A stretch of DNA of 64,000 bases from positions 26,287,501-26,351,500 of the forward strand of contig CM068317.1 in the NCBI GenBank assembly GCA_034766995.1. Reading direction: 5' to 3'. Of the stretch, positions 44,733 to 57,168 are shown in pieces. Both the position numbers and the translations under genes were made by a program. Positions within the stretch are counted from its first letter, which is position 1. Each line of letters starts with the position of its first letter. The notes beneath the pieces were generated by a model that had not been told where the DNA came from, did no database searches, and worked only from the letters and a program-made list of their open reading frames with translations. This DNA comes from Acanthacorydalis orientalis. Its lineage: Eukaryota > Arthropoda > Insecta > Megaloptera > Corydalidae.

Positions 44733-46772
44733 CACTAGATTTACGGAACCCGTCAATTTGACGGGTTTCTGATTTCATGCTTAAAAATTCCGAACATGTA
44801 AATATTATTTTCTAGTTATTATATATTGGTTTTTAATGATATAATGTAGTGAATATATATCTCCACTCATTTTATCCTATAGAAAGACCTATATTTTCTT
44901 ATTTCTATATGTTGTATACCTATTTTTACGAAAATCCGTTAAATTGACAGGTTACTTAATTTACAATCAATCGTTTCAATTGTTGCGGAATAACAAAAAT
45001 AAAAATGAGAATGAGTAAGGAAAAACAAAATAAATAACGGCTGTTTAGCAGCGAGTACGTAAACGAACAGCTTTGAACTATTTGTTTACAAAAAGAGCAA
45101 ACCTTATCATATCACGAATGAACATCTCAACAGTGCAGTTTGCAGAGAAAGGATGTGATATTTGGAAATTTAGTGAGGCTGTTATTATGTTATTTATAAT
45201 ACAATTGGAGCAAAACGAGTGGTTATTTCAAAAGTGAATTTTGCAGAATAGGAACTGGAGTTTATTTACTAGACAAAGATTTGAATTTTTCAAGGTAGTT
45301 TGAAAATCTATCCATAAAGAAATATTTTTTTACATTTATGTTCTGCCTACTTGGCTAGGTATTATGGACAAGTCTCGAAAAGATATTGAATTGATAAAAA
45401 AACTAACCGGTATAGATGAAGGCACCTATCTGGATCGGATTCTGATGCAAGTGTTACCGAACTATGTGAAAGCGAAGAAGAAATTAGCAAAGTGAACAAC
45501 AAAACTGAAGATTCTGACGACAGTCATGATGAAAATCTTCGTAACATATGTCAGAAAAGAAAAAGGATGCGTATTATTTCAGATCCTGAGAGCGACAGTG
45601 ACAGAAGCTGTTGATACCTGTAGTAATGAAGACAATTCGATCGAACGTTTCCTTGTTGGAACTCTATGGAAAACATTAGAAGAAGGTGGAGATTGTGGTA
45701 GATTACCAGCTTATAGTATGTTCAAAGATGTGCCAGGATCAACTGCATACCCAAAAAAAAAATATTATGCTTGGAAATGTAAGTAGCGCATTTGAACTGA
45801 TAATTGATGAAGGTATGATCGAATATATCAAAATATGTACTGAAATGGAGGCGCATAAAGTTATGGAAAAAGGTTGTGTGGTTACAAAGTCACAATTACG
45901 AGCTTTCCTAGCGATTTTGTATGTTCGAGGAGCGTATGAAGCATAGAATTTAGGCCGTGGAAGAAACATTACTACTGACAATTTTTTCACAAGCATTTCC
46001 CTTGCAAAAAAGTTGCTTGCAAAAAAAACAACTCTTGTAGAGACTATACGTGCAAACAGAAGAGAATTGCCAAAAATTGCAAAGACTAATAAGGATGATA
46101 TGATCCGATTTTCCACAAAACTTTATAAATCAGATGAGTACGTTCTCACAGTTTACAAATCCAAGCCAAACAAAAAGGTATTATTGCTCAGTTCTAAACA
46201 TAAAAATGTCAAAATAGAAGGTAATGCTAAACGTGTCCCTGAAACAGTCACATTTTACAACAAAACCAAGTTTGGGATGGATTTGTAGACCAAATGGCTA
46301 GAAAATATAACGTGGAAGCAGGGTCCCGTATAAGGTCTCTTCAAGTGTTTTGTAACATTTTAGATTTGGCAGCCATCAATGCCTGGATATTGTACAAAGA
46401 GACCACTGGAGTAAACATATCTAGAATGAATTTTATTTTTCCACTGGCTGAAGAACTAGGCAGTTGACTTCGCGACGAACAAAATACTAGTTCCAATTCA
46501 GTTATACAAAATCTTAATGTACGAAAGTCTTGTCAAATCGGATTATGTAAGAAAAATAGGTCTAATAATATTTGTATGAAGTGTAACAAGTATGTGTGCA
46601 GAAAATGTACATTAAAAATGGAGTTTATATGTAAAAAATGTACTGAATAAAACTGTTAATAAAAATCTATTGATATAAGATAAAAAGATTTACAAAAAAT
46701 TGCGTTTTAATTTACACATAAAAAAGACAGATTTAAGTAATAGGTATACAGTCGATACCCGTAAATCTAGTG
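44733..46772 (+). mobile_element. piggyBac-like element, family B, core-deleted
   Basis: TTAA on both sides (44729-44732, 46773-46776) and ends CACTAGATTTACGG (left) and CACTAGATTTACGGG (right, reversed). Palindromes CCCGTCAATTTGACGGG at 44749 and a decayed CCGTTAAATTGACAGG at 44936 occupy the same offsets as in families A and C. Length 2040 bp. It is the most complete of these elements but lacks the region of the first catalytic Asp. Confidence 0.88.
45364..46650 (+). pseudogene. piggyBac-like transposase, deleted and frameshifted
   Basis: Starts MDKSRKDIELIKKLTGIDEG at 45364. An acidic region (CESEEEISKVNNKTEDSDDS) follows in another frame, then FLVGTLWKTLEEGGDCGRLP and FKDVPGSTAYPKKKYYAWK. 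The frame 45686-45946 opens the DDE_Tnp_1_7 core (CTEMEAHKVMEKG, SQLRAFLAILYVRGAY) and stops. At about 45946 it jumps to GRGRNITTDNFFTSISLAKK, which holds the second catalytic Asp, so the part with the first Asp is deleted. 46013-46288 continues through TVYKSKPNKKVLLLSSKH to TFYNKTKFGMD, site of the third Asp. The Cys-rich domain (CQIGLCKKN, CMKCNKYVCRKC, CKKC) lies at 46540-46640. Several frameshifts; inactive. Confidence 0.85.
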
Positions 46773-46776
46773 TTAA

Positions 46777-48535
46777 GAATAAAATTGATATTACTAATTA
46801 ATAATTTACGTATAATTTGTTTCATAGTAATTTCCTCGATGATAATTTTTATACAACTTGACAACAAAACCTACAACAAAATCTCCATGAAACATTTATT
46901 TTGAATATGTTTTATTTATCTTACTTGGTACATTGCATAAAAATAAAAATACATAAATATCAGTGAAATCCTAACAAACTGTCATCGACGATAATATATG
47001 ATTAAGTATTGCAATCCGCAGAAGATCCAATTATTTAGATTTGATACAGAGTTTTATAAACTAAGATGTTACATAGGCATTTATGATATTTCAGAAGAAA
47101 TGATGTGTTTTAATTTTACTGAGTATTTTTATAAAAATATCTTTTAACGGGTTTTTAAATTCAGAAGATTGTTCTTATTTATTACATTTATCAGAGTTTT
47201 CTTTTTTAACAAATTTAGTTAGCGAAGAACTCATGAATCATTCTGAATATTTTTTTTTATAAACTAGATTAAATTGTTTATTAAATAAAGCTTCATCAGG
47301 AAAAATAGAGAACACTTTTTTGGATAAAAATAAACATATCGCACATGTATGTCATTCAGGCAGCCTTAATTTACAACATCCATGCGTTAAATATAAGAAA
47401 AATTAATATTTACTTACATTTTTAACAACAAATGTGAGGCGATGTTTATGGACACGATGTAACCGCTGGAGACCCTGCAAACAAAAAAGATTTTTGACAT
47501 TTTTGAGAGAGTTTATAACGGGTTTTCGGGCCCAGTTGGGGCCATCTGGGTTGAATTAAAAAAACTACATCGAAACTGCACTTATCTGATCGATACAGTG
47601 TTTTTTATAGCACTTCGAAAATGAATGTGTCAAATATGGCAGATGGGGTCGAGGGAGTTAAAATATATGTAAAAATATAAACATTTTTATCAAAGAAAAT
47701 TAGACAATATTATTAATTATCAGAAAACCTTTGAATTTTTATAGAATGATTAAAAATCTTATTAAATGGATTTTTATGTGTAATTGTTTAAAACTCAGTG
47801 TCCGATTTCGACAAGACTTTCACAAAAATATAAATGTAGCAGACTTTAAAAATTATTACGGTTTGTTATACAGAAGATCCAGAAAGTGTTACATCCAACT
47901 GTAATACAAAGCGACGCAAGGTCTTGCAGCTAGTTCAATGTACATTTATTGAATAATAGTAGTAAGAATTTATGGCAACTGAATAAAATTAATCAATGCC
48001 ATGACATATGTATTAAAACTTTATGCAAGTAAATTTTTAAGTTTCGCGAATAAAAGCTTCGGGTACGTTCGAAGTATCAAGTACAGGCCGTATCGGAACA
48101 TATTTCGGAAAATATATTTACGGCGAGTGAATTATTAACATTTCGGTATAATTACAGCCCTAATTAGTAGTCGACGCGTTTCACGGATTCATAATAAAAC
48201 AGTTGTTTGATTTTACGACAGCGGGCGGTCATTTACTCGCGTAACGTACAAACTGCGTGAAATTGTTGGAAAACCGTGACCATCCTACCTGCTCACGTGG
48301 CCATTACAACGAAACTATTAAAGCATGAATCATTCGCCGTTTAGTGTCCGTGAAACGATTAACAATTAAGCTAGAAAAGTAGATGGTTTATGTCTGTTTC
48401 ACTGCATGAAATTTAATCATATCTTTTGTAAGATGTTTTCATTTTAGTTGCCGACAAAATAATTTTATATGAATGCACGTATCATCACAAAACAAACGCA
48501 TATTCACGCAGCACAAACACTCATGCATACATGCA
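46777..48535. other. AT-rich sequence with a less AT-rich segment
   Basis: 47440-47660 and 48040-48370 are richer in GC and CpG and show no similarity to other parts of the window. No gene or RNA recognised. Confidence 0.35.
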
Positions 48536-48546
48536 TATATATATAC

Positions 48547-48579
<33 letters not shown>

Positions 48580-48596
48580 CATACATATACATACAT

Positions 48597-48657
<61 letters not shown>
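48536..48657. repeat. (TA)n block with TACATA interruptions
   Basis: About 120 bp, abutting the intact mariner. Confidence 0.93.
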
Positions 48658-48659
<2 letters not shown>

Positions 48660-48663
<4 letters not shown>

Positions 48664-49942
48664 GTGTTGGAATTAATTCGTAGCGTTTTTTTCATGAAAA
48701 AAGATCGTTTATTTTAAATGAAATTGAAAAAAGAATTCAAAATATCGTCCATTGTTAGCCACTACTTTTTCCCATCTTTCGGGAAGGAGACGAATACCAC
48801 GTCGGAAGAACGCCTCGTCTTTAGATGCAATCCACAAATCGACCCATTTTTTGCAATCTTCATAAAAAGTGAGCTTCTGCCAAGACAGGCCATGACTCAT
48901 CGATCGAAACAACTGGTAATCATAAGGAGCAATATCTGGAGAATACGGCGGGTGGGGTAGAACTTCCCATTTGAGCTTTTCCAAGTATGTTTTGATCGGT
49001 TTTGCGACGTGTGGACGAGCATTGTCGTGCTGTAAAATCACTTTGTCCTGTCTCTCAAAGTATTCCGGCCGTTTTTCCTTCAATGCACGGCTCAAGCGCA
49101 TCAATTGTAGTCGGTAGCGATTCCCAGTGATTGTCTCATTCGGTTTGAGGAGCTCGTAGTAGATCACACCCTTATGATCCCACCAAATACAGAGCATGAG
49201 CTTGGATCCATGGATATTTGGCTTCGCCGCTGGTGTCGATGGTTGCCCGAGCTTAGCCCATGACTTTCTGCGTGTGGGATTGTCGTAATTGATCCACTTT
49301 TCATCGTCCGTGACAATTCGATGCAAAAATCTTTTCCTTTTCTCCCGTTGAAGCAGCAGTTCACAGGTAGAAAAACGCCTTTCAACGTCCCTCGGTTTCA
49401 ATTCGTATGGGACCCAATTTCCTTGCTTTTGGATCATTCCCATGGCTTTAAGGCGTTTCACTACCGTTGACAAGTCAATTCCCAACGATTCAGATAATTC
49501 TTGAAGTGTTTGACATTGGTCTTCATTACGCAACGCCTCCAGTTCTTCATCATCGAACTTTTTCGGCTGTCCAGGTCGTTCCTTGTCTTCAAAGTCGAAA
49601 TCACCACTTTTAAAACGTGCAAACCACTTCCGACACATTTTCTCAGCTAGAGCATGGTCACCATAAACTTCCACTAAAATACGATGATTTTCGGCAGCAC
49701 TTTTTTTCATGTTAAAGTAATGAAGTAAAACTCTCCGTAAAAACAATTTATCCGGCACTAAATTCGACATATTCGACAAAGTACAGTGTTGTTATTTACG
49801 CTTCAACCAAATGACATATACTGAAACTGACGCCTAAGGACAGCCGTTTTACGGGGAATCTTTCATTAAAGGGAACAATGGAAGAATGTACTCTACCTAC
49901 GCCATCTCTTGTAAAACGCTACGAATTAATTCCAACACCCAA
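48660..49942 (-). mobile_element. Complete mariner with perfect 30-bp terminal repeats
   Basis: 1283 bp between TA dinucleotides (48658-48659, 49943-49944). Both ends begin TTGGGTGTTGGAATTAAT and are identical for 30 bp, to GTAGCGTTTT. The single transposase frame on the minus strand is intact. Identical ends and an undamaged gene make this the most recently inserted, and most plausibly mobile, element of the window. Confidence 0.95.
48709..49779 (-). CDS. Mariner transposase, D,D34D, Mos1/mauritiana-like
   Basis: 356 aa (or 353 if translation starts at the second Met, 49770, which matches the MSSFVPNK start of Mos1 better: MSNLVPDK). Expected to cut and paste its own element at TA targets. 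The first helix-turn-helix lies at about residues 15-60 ([34 protein letters not shown]), the second at 90-115 ([20 protein letters not shown]). The WVPYEL linker is at 122-127. Catalytic residues are D159 (IVTDDEKW), D252 (LQHDNARPH) and D287 ([10 protein letters not shown]), with 34 residues between the last two. A Tyr replaces the usual Ser before D287. The C-terminus [20 protein letters not shown] is typical, with an AT-encoded [10 protein letters not shown] extension. No lesions. Confidence 0.94.
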   Translation of the reverse strand: MSNMSNLVPDKLFLRRVLLHYFNMKKSAAENHRILVEVYGDHALAEKMCRKWFARFKSGDFDFEDKERPGQPKKFDDEELEALRNEDQCQTLQELSESLGIDLSTVVKRLKAMGMIQKQGNWVPYELKPRDVERRFSTCELLLQREKRKRFLHRIVTDDEKWINYDNPTRRKSWAKLGQPSTPAAKPNIHGSKLMLCIWWDHKGVIYYELLKPNETITGNRYRLQLMRLSRALKEKRPEYFERQDKVILQHDNARPHVAKPIKTYLEKLKWEVLPHPPYSPDIAPYDYQLFRSMSHGLSWQKLTFYEDCKKWVDLWIASKDEAFFRRGIRLLPERWEKVVANNGRYFEFFFQFHLK

Positions 49943-49944
49943 TA

Positions 49945-50463
<519 letters not shown>

Positions 50464-51220
50464 GACGAAACAAAGAGTTATAACTGTACTTTACAGCACG
50501 TAGTCGCATCAATGAATTTAAATATGCTCCACTAAAGTGTTCTCGGAAAAACAAACGGGTCTTAATTATCAGTCAGCGCGAATATGTCTCGTTGCAGTGT
50601 GAAAATGAAACGATGCACATAGAAGAAGAAAACGATATTTGTTTATGTTCGATAGGAAGACACGATGACAGGCAACGCCAGCAGACAAATAGTATCCCGT
50701 CTCAAGTGGGCGTTCGGTTCATTTCGAGTCCGGTGGATTAACACGCGCATTCCTATTATTTCCAGCGAACGGATAATCTCATTCATAGAAAAATGTCGAC
50801 GGCACAAAGTGGCTTCGGTCGAACATCGAGTAGCGGTGTTGTTACGCACCACGCTTGAAATTAAACGAGCAGGAAATGTACGTTTAAGTCGGCGAGGCGT
50901 GATGCGGTAATTTCAATCGAAATGTAATTTCGAACCGCTCATTTAATATTCATGACGATAGGCGTGCGTTAAGCTATGTACACGCTGCTGTCACGATTCA
51001 AAAATTCGGCTTAGCCGCTTGTGTCGCGCCGGCAACAATCAAACGACGCACGCGCGTCCCAGCGCGGGAAAGTCGCGTCCCTCGGAACGACAGTCGTCCC
51101 ACTGGCTGGACGGACGAATAAACGTCCGCCAGGCCCGGTCCAGGTGTACACTTCATTTCCAATTTATCAATATCTTCACGATATTTATATCCATAATAAA
51201 ATACATTAACATTAACATAT
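50464..51220. other. CpG-rich unique island
   Basis: Rich in CpG throughout, densest at 50995-51150 (CGCGCC, CGCACGCGCG, CGGACG). Open frames of 60-80 codons exist on both strands but overlap and lack motifs, as expected in CG-rich sequence. No similarity to the mobile elements here. It may be a promoter, first exon or conserved non-coding element of a host gene. Confidence 0.4.
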
Positions 51221-51386
51221 GAAGAGTAGACCTACCGATCGTGTGTGTGTGTGTTTGTGTGTAGGCGCTGATGTAATTGTATTTATAATCAAATCATATG
51301 CAAGTGCAGTTCCACTAATTAATTAGAAATATAACTCACGTTTTCTATTCAATATTCAAATTTATATTCGTGTACATATATATACA

Positions 51387-52648
51387 TCAGGTAACCAAGA
51401 AAGTTCTGTCGTTTTTGAATCGAGAAAAAAACACTTGTGTATTTTTGCATAAAATAATTTTTATTCATCATAATATCGACTTTCGCATTAAACAACCCCC
51501 TTTTCCAGCGAGAAGATGATTTATAAATTCGATTTTTATAAAACTGATTATTTTTATTTTCAAAAATGTAGACGCCTCCATTTTTAATTCTTCTTCATTA
51601 TTAAACTGTTTACCGCGCATACGATTGTCCAAAGATAAAAATAGGCGATAATCTGATGGAGATATGTCTGGAGAATACGAAGGATGGGGGAGGATCTTTC
51701 ATCCTAAATTCATAATTTCTGTTCTGGTCACTACTGCAACGTGTGGTCTTGTGTTATCTTGCCACAATCAATTTTTTTTACGATTTACAAGTGCTGGTTT
51801 TTGTTGTAATGCACCGTGTACTCGTTAGAGTTGTTCACTATAAATGTTTTCAGTTAAGGTTTGACCCACTCGTAGATATTCATGGTGAATAATTCCTTTT
51901 GAAGTCCGTCAAACACAGAGAAGAAGTTTTCACGGTGTTAACTTTCCTTTAGGACTTTGTGGGACAAGATCACCTAATGAAAGCCAGTAGTGAGTACGTT
52001 TGTAGTTGGAACAAATAATCCATTTTTCATCAGTGGTCAAAATTTGATCTAAAAAGTTCTCTGATTTTAGTCGTGAAATAAGAGATGTGCAGATTGTAAG
52101 ACACTGTAATTTGTTATTGGAAGTTAATTCGTATGGTATCCATTTACTTAATTTCCAACTCTTTCCTATTTTATGTAAACGCTTCCGTATTATTTCGTCA
52201 CTTACTATGTACAGTTCTGCAAGCTGTTGACACGTTAAACTGGAATTTGTTTCAGTCATTGCCTCCGATTCGTCGATATTTAAATTTGATGGTCTGCCTG
52301 ATCTGGTCTTGTCTTTAATGGATTCATCCCCGGCATAATTTTTTTTAAAACCACCTCCGGGCCGTTCTTGATGTAACTGTCTTTTCTCCAAACGCAGTAC
52401 AATTTTTTTGCAGTTTCTGTAGGGTAAGCTTAAATTCATAAAGCAAACACGCACGTACTATACTATTTTTTGAGAGACATTTTGAGGGTTAGAATTATTT
52501 TTTTAATTAAAGTGAACAGATCGAGATTCATTTAAAACACATGCTAATAATACTGATAAACAATTCTTGAGATTTTATCTGAAAACAAGTGTAAACAATT
52601 TTTGAAATTTATTGTACGTTATAACAACGACAGAACTTTCTTGGTTAC

Positions 52649-52652
<4 letters not shown>
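51387..52652 (-). mobile_element. Mariner relic, near full length
   Basis: 1266 bp. Ends TCAGGTAACCAAGAAAG (left) and TTAGGTAACCAAGAAAG (right, reversed), TA at 52653-52654. The minus-strand transposase spans the element with lesions: 51930-52454 is open (DNA-binding region with KNYAGDESIKDKTRSGRPSN, WIPYELTSNN, and LTTDEKWIICSNYKR carrying Asp 1). Further on, in other frames, LWQDNTRPHVAVV and YSPDISPSDYRLF carry Asp 2 and Asp 3. Distinct in its ends from the other mariners of the window. Confidence 0.85.
51930..52454 (-). pseudogene. Mariner transposase N-terminal two-thirds
   Basis: 175 codons. The first third (MRVCFMNLSLPYRNCKKIVL) is probably shifted relative to the original start. From SIKDKTRSGRPSNLNIDESE on, the frame matches the family: second helix-turn-helix (TCQQLAELYIVSDEIIRKRL), linker WIPYEL, and the first catalytic Asp in TTDEKWI. 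It ends at LTP-stop, where the family expects KLLLCVWWD; that motif follows directly (KLLLCV). Confidence 0.75.
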
Positions 52653-52838
<186 letters not shown>

Positions 52839-54022
52839 CAGTCAAGTCTATTTTTATAAGGAAGACACCGTTCATAGAAAACCGCATATAAAAAAGTCGC
52901 ACAAAAGACATAATTTACTTTGAAAAATTAGGAATACGTTCCATAATCTTCCACAACCACATATAATCCAAAGCAACGAGTTAATATAAATCTAAAATCG
53001 CATAAAAAAATATGAAAATTCTGGAAAATAAGAATGCCCTAAAAAATTCCTTCGAAAATCTCAAAGAAATTGATATAAAACGTATAATATATTTGTTTTA
53101 AAACTTCATTCATTTAATTTTATTGAAAAGTAACAATTATTTTTACATTTTTTCATCAGATTTATCGTCACTATCTGACAATGTTCGGCACTATTTGCAA
53201 ACTGGTGCGAAATCACTTTCATCACTAGAAGAGATAGTCAGTGCATCAGATCTGCATGCTAAAGATAATTGGTTCTTCACAAACAGAATTAGCATCAACT
53301 TCATCTTCATTCTGTGTTGAGTTTTTTCCTCTGCCAATGTAATCAGTGATTAAACTTTGCGATGATGATTTTATTAATTTTTTATGCAGTTCGCGATATT
53401 CAGACGTACAATTCTTCAGCTCACGTTGAAATTTGATTGCCATTTCAGAATTTATGTGATTAACAAGAAAATAATTTTCCAATTTATTGCAAAGTTGAAG
53501 ACCTTCTCGAATTATATCTGCAGTAAGGGTGATAGGGTTTTCTTCCACTTCACTATCGTTTTATGGATCTTCGATGATATCTCAAGTTATACCAATAATA
53601 TCATCGTCACTTAATGCATTATCCACAATCAATTCGTCGACATCATTCTGACTAAAGGTATCAAAACCTTCTCCGCCAATTTCGTGTATCAAAAATAATG
53701 ATTTCAGCTGATAATGTCGATGTTTGAATGGCTGTACTGTTCGCAACACATCCAGGCCAAGCTGCTTTTCAGCAGGCGTGTCAAGTTTGTGGTCTTATTT
53801 CAGTGATAGCAGATACAACATGATTTAAACAGTCCAAAATAGAAAGTTTTAAATTAAAAAATATAAATTTTAAGAAATATAATAATAATATATTTAAAAA
53901 TTTTTAAACAACGAGCAGCTCATATATGTATTTACAACGGGAAAACCCCGAATTTGCACGAAATATGCACCGCATAACTTCAAAACCGCATTAAAATGAT
54001 ACGCATAAAAACAGATTCAACT

Positions 54023-54023
<1 letters not shown>
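52839..54023 (-). mobile_element. Tigger/pogo-type relic
   Basis: Ends CAGTCAAGTCTATTTTTAT and, at the right, the complement of a similar AGTTGAATCTGTTTTTAT. The minus strand carries only the C-terminal tail of a jerky/Tigger (CENP-B-like, DDE_1) transposase: HEIGGEGFDTFSQNDVDELI, DNALSDDDIIGIT near 53590-53690, and the frame 53246-53548 with TLTADIIREGLQLCNKLENY, FQRELKNC and ELHKKLIKSSSQSLITDYI. The acidic tail and four-helix region are typical of these proteins. DNA-binding and catalytic domains are missing. Confidence 0.75.
53246..53548 (-). pseudogene. Jerky/Tigger transposase C-terminal tail
   Basis: A 100-codon open frame; the real upstream continuation carries two stops (after DDDIIGIT and IIEDP). 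It corresponds to the part after the DDE_1 domain, where family members have ADIRxGLQICNDLExxF and ELHKxLxxxxxQxLITxYF. Downstream codons (GRGKNSTQNEDEVDANSVCE) have no known match. As there is no catalytic domain, I treat it as a pseudogene. Confidence 0.7.
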
Positions 54024-54063
<40 letters not shown>

Positions 54064-55564
54064 ATATTTATCTAATGACTCCTGAAATCATTAAATGGGG
54101 GTTAAATGAGTAATAACTGAGGTTACTAACATTTAGTTATATTTACTACTTGTAAATATTAGTTTACACAGTAAGCACACAAATTACAATTTCATAGACC
54201 AATTTTTTCTTTTTGTAATAAATTGTTTCACATAAAGTTTTCAGATTTCTCCTTTTCAAAATTACGTTTGTGTGCACATATTTTTATGAAAATATTTTTA
54301 GAAATTTTTTCACAATGTGTTTAGTTCGGTATTTTGAGTAGGGTCAAACCTCCCCATGTTCTCCTACTTACAAGAAAAATACTTTTCTGCTTTTTGTATT
54401 AAGCATTGGCTACTTTAAAGGTTTTAATGAATGTTTGTTTAAGTCGGTTTAAAACTTGTTCAGGAAACTTTTTTTCTGAAATATTTTTTTTTGTTATACT
54501 CAATTATCTAGTAAGTCACAAAGAAACGAAAACTTTGTGCTTTTTGTATTTTCTGGACGAAAACTTTAGTTTGAAGCTCGAACATTACGAAAACTGCTGG
54601 CTAAAAACTAGATTCCCAGACTTTATACCATTAAACGTTTACTTATAACATTTCTAAAATCGAATTACATATAAAAACCATCTTCACAAAATGGAACAAT
54701 TACAAGCGAATAAAATCGAATGATAAATTCTAAAATAAGTGAACAATTTTGTACAGAATTGCAATAAACATAAGAATGGTTCGCTAGTCTTTTCAAAAAA
54801 AGGGAGGACATTTGTAAGTCTGTAATCCTTTGTTAATAATTTATGAATATAAATTGAGAATAAATTAAAGTTTATAAAATGAATTGCGTAAATTTTAAAT
54901 TATACTGCAGCTCAACACAGATTTGTTACTATATTTCAGTGGTGTCCGTACCTTTTTGATCATGAACTCCGATGTTAGAAAAAATAAGTAGCACGCACCT
55001 CTTATTTTATTAATAAATTTATTATATGAATAAATGTATTTACATTTAAAATATTAATTAAAACAAGTCTGATGGTGTACATAAGACATTAGAAGATGAG
55101 ATGTAATTTATCATATCATATTTATTTTTGAATATATAAAACCGTTCTGCAATTAAAAAACAAATATCACTTGACCGTGAATTGCACCTTCAGAGTAACA
55201 CATTCTCTACTCAGTAGTATTTTTTAAAATATTTATAATCATCTATTAGAGTATACTATGATTGTAATTCGTAAAACAGTGATTTTTTTCTAAACACTAA
55301 AACTTTGCATCAATTTGCTTACTTGTATGCGAATGGAATTTTATTATTATAAACATTATAATTGTTTATGATGTAAGTTGTCGATAGATAACTTTTGTGA
55401 CATTCACAAAATAAAATATATTCAATTGTACCATGATTTTATTTGTTTTAAAGTTAAACAGGGGCTTTATAGAATACAAATACTAGATTGTTAAAATTTA
55501 TAGTATTTTCACTTTATATGAAGAGTATAATTTCATAATTCATGACTATAACTGAATAACTATA
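54024..55564. other. AT-rich sequence, nothing recognised
   Basis: TA run at 54026-54053 followed by TGTGTGTG. The 80-codon frame at 54406-54648 has no motif. No transposon ends seen. Confidence 0.4.
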
Positions 55565-55566
55565 TA

Positions 55567-56480
55567 CGAGGTCAGACAATTAAGTAATGCGACAAAATTC
55601 AAAAATCGAGTATATTTAAAAATTAAGGTACATCGCTGCGATCCCCTTCAAAGTAGTCCCCTCCCGCATCTATACACTTATTCCAGCGAGTTTTCCAGTT
55701 TTCGTAACAATTCTGGAACACTTCTTGTGGGACCTCTCCGAGTACCCTCGTCACAGATTCTTGGATATCTTCAACGGAGTCAAAATGTCGACCTTTGACG
55801 AATTTTTTCATATGGGGGAATAGGAAAAAGTCGCAGGGTGACATGTCCGGTGAATAGGGCGGTTGTGGTAACGTTGCGATGCCTTTAGACGCCAAAAACT
55901 GAGAGACACTGAACGCACTGTGACAGGGAGCATTGTCGTGATGCAGAACCCAAGTCTTCGCGATCTCTGGACGCACTCTGAGCACCCTTTTTCGTAATTT
56001 TTCGAGCACATTGCGGTAGAATACTTGATTTACGGTTTGTCCAGGTGGTACGAACTCTTTGTGAACCACCCCTTTGCTGTCGAAGAAGTAAATCAACATG
56101 GTTTTCACTTTGGACTTGCTCATTCTCGCCTTCTTTGGCCTTGGTGCTCCAGGGGACAGCCACTGTTGGCTTTGTCGTTTAGTTTCGGGGTCATATTGAA
56201 AGAACCAACTTTCATCACCAGTAATAACTCGATCGAGAAGAGTAGGATCACTTTAAATTTTATCGCGCACCGTTGCTCTCTGTTCCATTTTCGTGACATG
56301 CACTACTCGCGCGTTGTTACAAAACACTAAACAGCTGGCGAATAAATAATCGTGCGAGGGTGGTCAAGGTCTCAATCGAGAGAGTAGGGACCTGCTATTA
56401 CGGTGGCGGAGTTACAGGTTCGCAGTGTTACCACAGGCCGAGAAAAAAAATCGGTCGCATTACTTAATTGTCTGACCTCG
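55567..56480 (-). mobile_element. Mariner with DNA-binding domain deleted
   Basis: 914 bp between TA dinucleotides (55565-55566, 56481-56482). Both ends begin CGAGGTCAGACAATTAAG and are identical through TAATGCGAC. On the minus strand the transposase starts MEQRATVRDKI near 56290 and passes directly into SDPTLLDRVITGDESWFFQY, so the two helix-turn-helix domains (about 130 codons) have been lost while the catalytic domain stayed. A TAA stop sits at the junction. Confidence 0.88.
55623..56250 (-). pseudogene. Mariner transposase, catalytic domain only
   Basis: Open from just after the TAA at about 56252 to the natural stop at 55623. It contains Asp 1 (VITGDESWFFQYDPETKRQS), RPKKARMSKSKVKTMLIYFF, Asp 2 (LHHDNAPCHS) and Asp 3 (YSPDMSPCDFFLFP), with 34 residues between Asp 2 and Asp 3, and a normal C-terminus (WKTRWNKCIDAGGDYFEG). 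All three catalytic residues are intact in one frame. Translation from the internal Met at 56123 would miss Asp 1. Without a DNA-binding domain it cannot act alone. Confidence 0.85.
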
Positions 56481-56495
56481 TATATATATATATAC

Positions 56496-56550
<55 letters not shown>

Positions 56551-56556
56551 TATACA

Positions 56557-56597
<41 letters not shown>
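56481..56597. repeat. (TA)n block
   Basis: TA with TACATA interruptions directly after the mariner end. Confidence 0.92.
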
Positions 56598-56598
<1 letters not shown>

Positions 56599-57017
56599 AA
56601 CGATATCAAAATTAAAAAAATAAGTGACACCTGAATAAATCAAGTTTCCTGACAACACACTCGCATTATAATTATTGTAATTCGCTGTGTGATCTTATAC
56701 GAATGTCTGATTTTCAATTCAAACAGTCTGGTTTTCGATAGGTAGAGTCGGTCTCCACACAATTTAATTGAATATCGGAACGCACGTCGCTGTGCGTCCT
56801 TGGCCAACTATCCTCACGGATTTCCATATCGAGGAACCACATCTGCACAGTCATCGGTTATCCATTACAAAACAATCCCTGGAGATCGTGCTATGCGTTT
56901 ACGTGCTGTCAAATGTTACACGAGCATGCATTTTCAATACAGAGACAATAATGTACTGTAACACCCTAAATATTAACAGTCGAAGGCAGAGTACGTTGTT
57001 ATATACCTAATTATTTA

Positions 57018-57019
<2 letters not shown>
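56598..57019. other. Unique-looking sequence
   Basis: 56680-56960 is less AT-rich and unrelated to the repeats. The 80-codon frame at 56768-57010 has no motif. Confidence 0.35.
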
Positions 57020-57055
<36 letters not shown>

Positions 57056-57073
57056 TATATATATATATATATA

Positions 57074-57118
<45 letters not shown>
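57020..57118. repeat. (TA)n block with TTCATA interruptions
   Basis: About 100 bp. Confidence 0.92.
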
Positions 57119-57121
<3 letters not shown>

Positions 57122-57168
57122 TCATGTTTGAAATGCAAGAATAGCATGCAAAGATTATTCTCTTTTAC

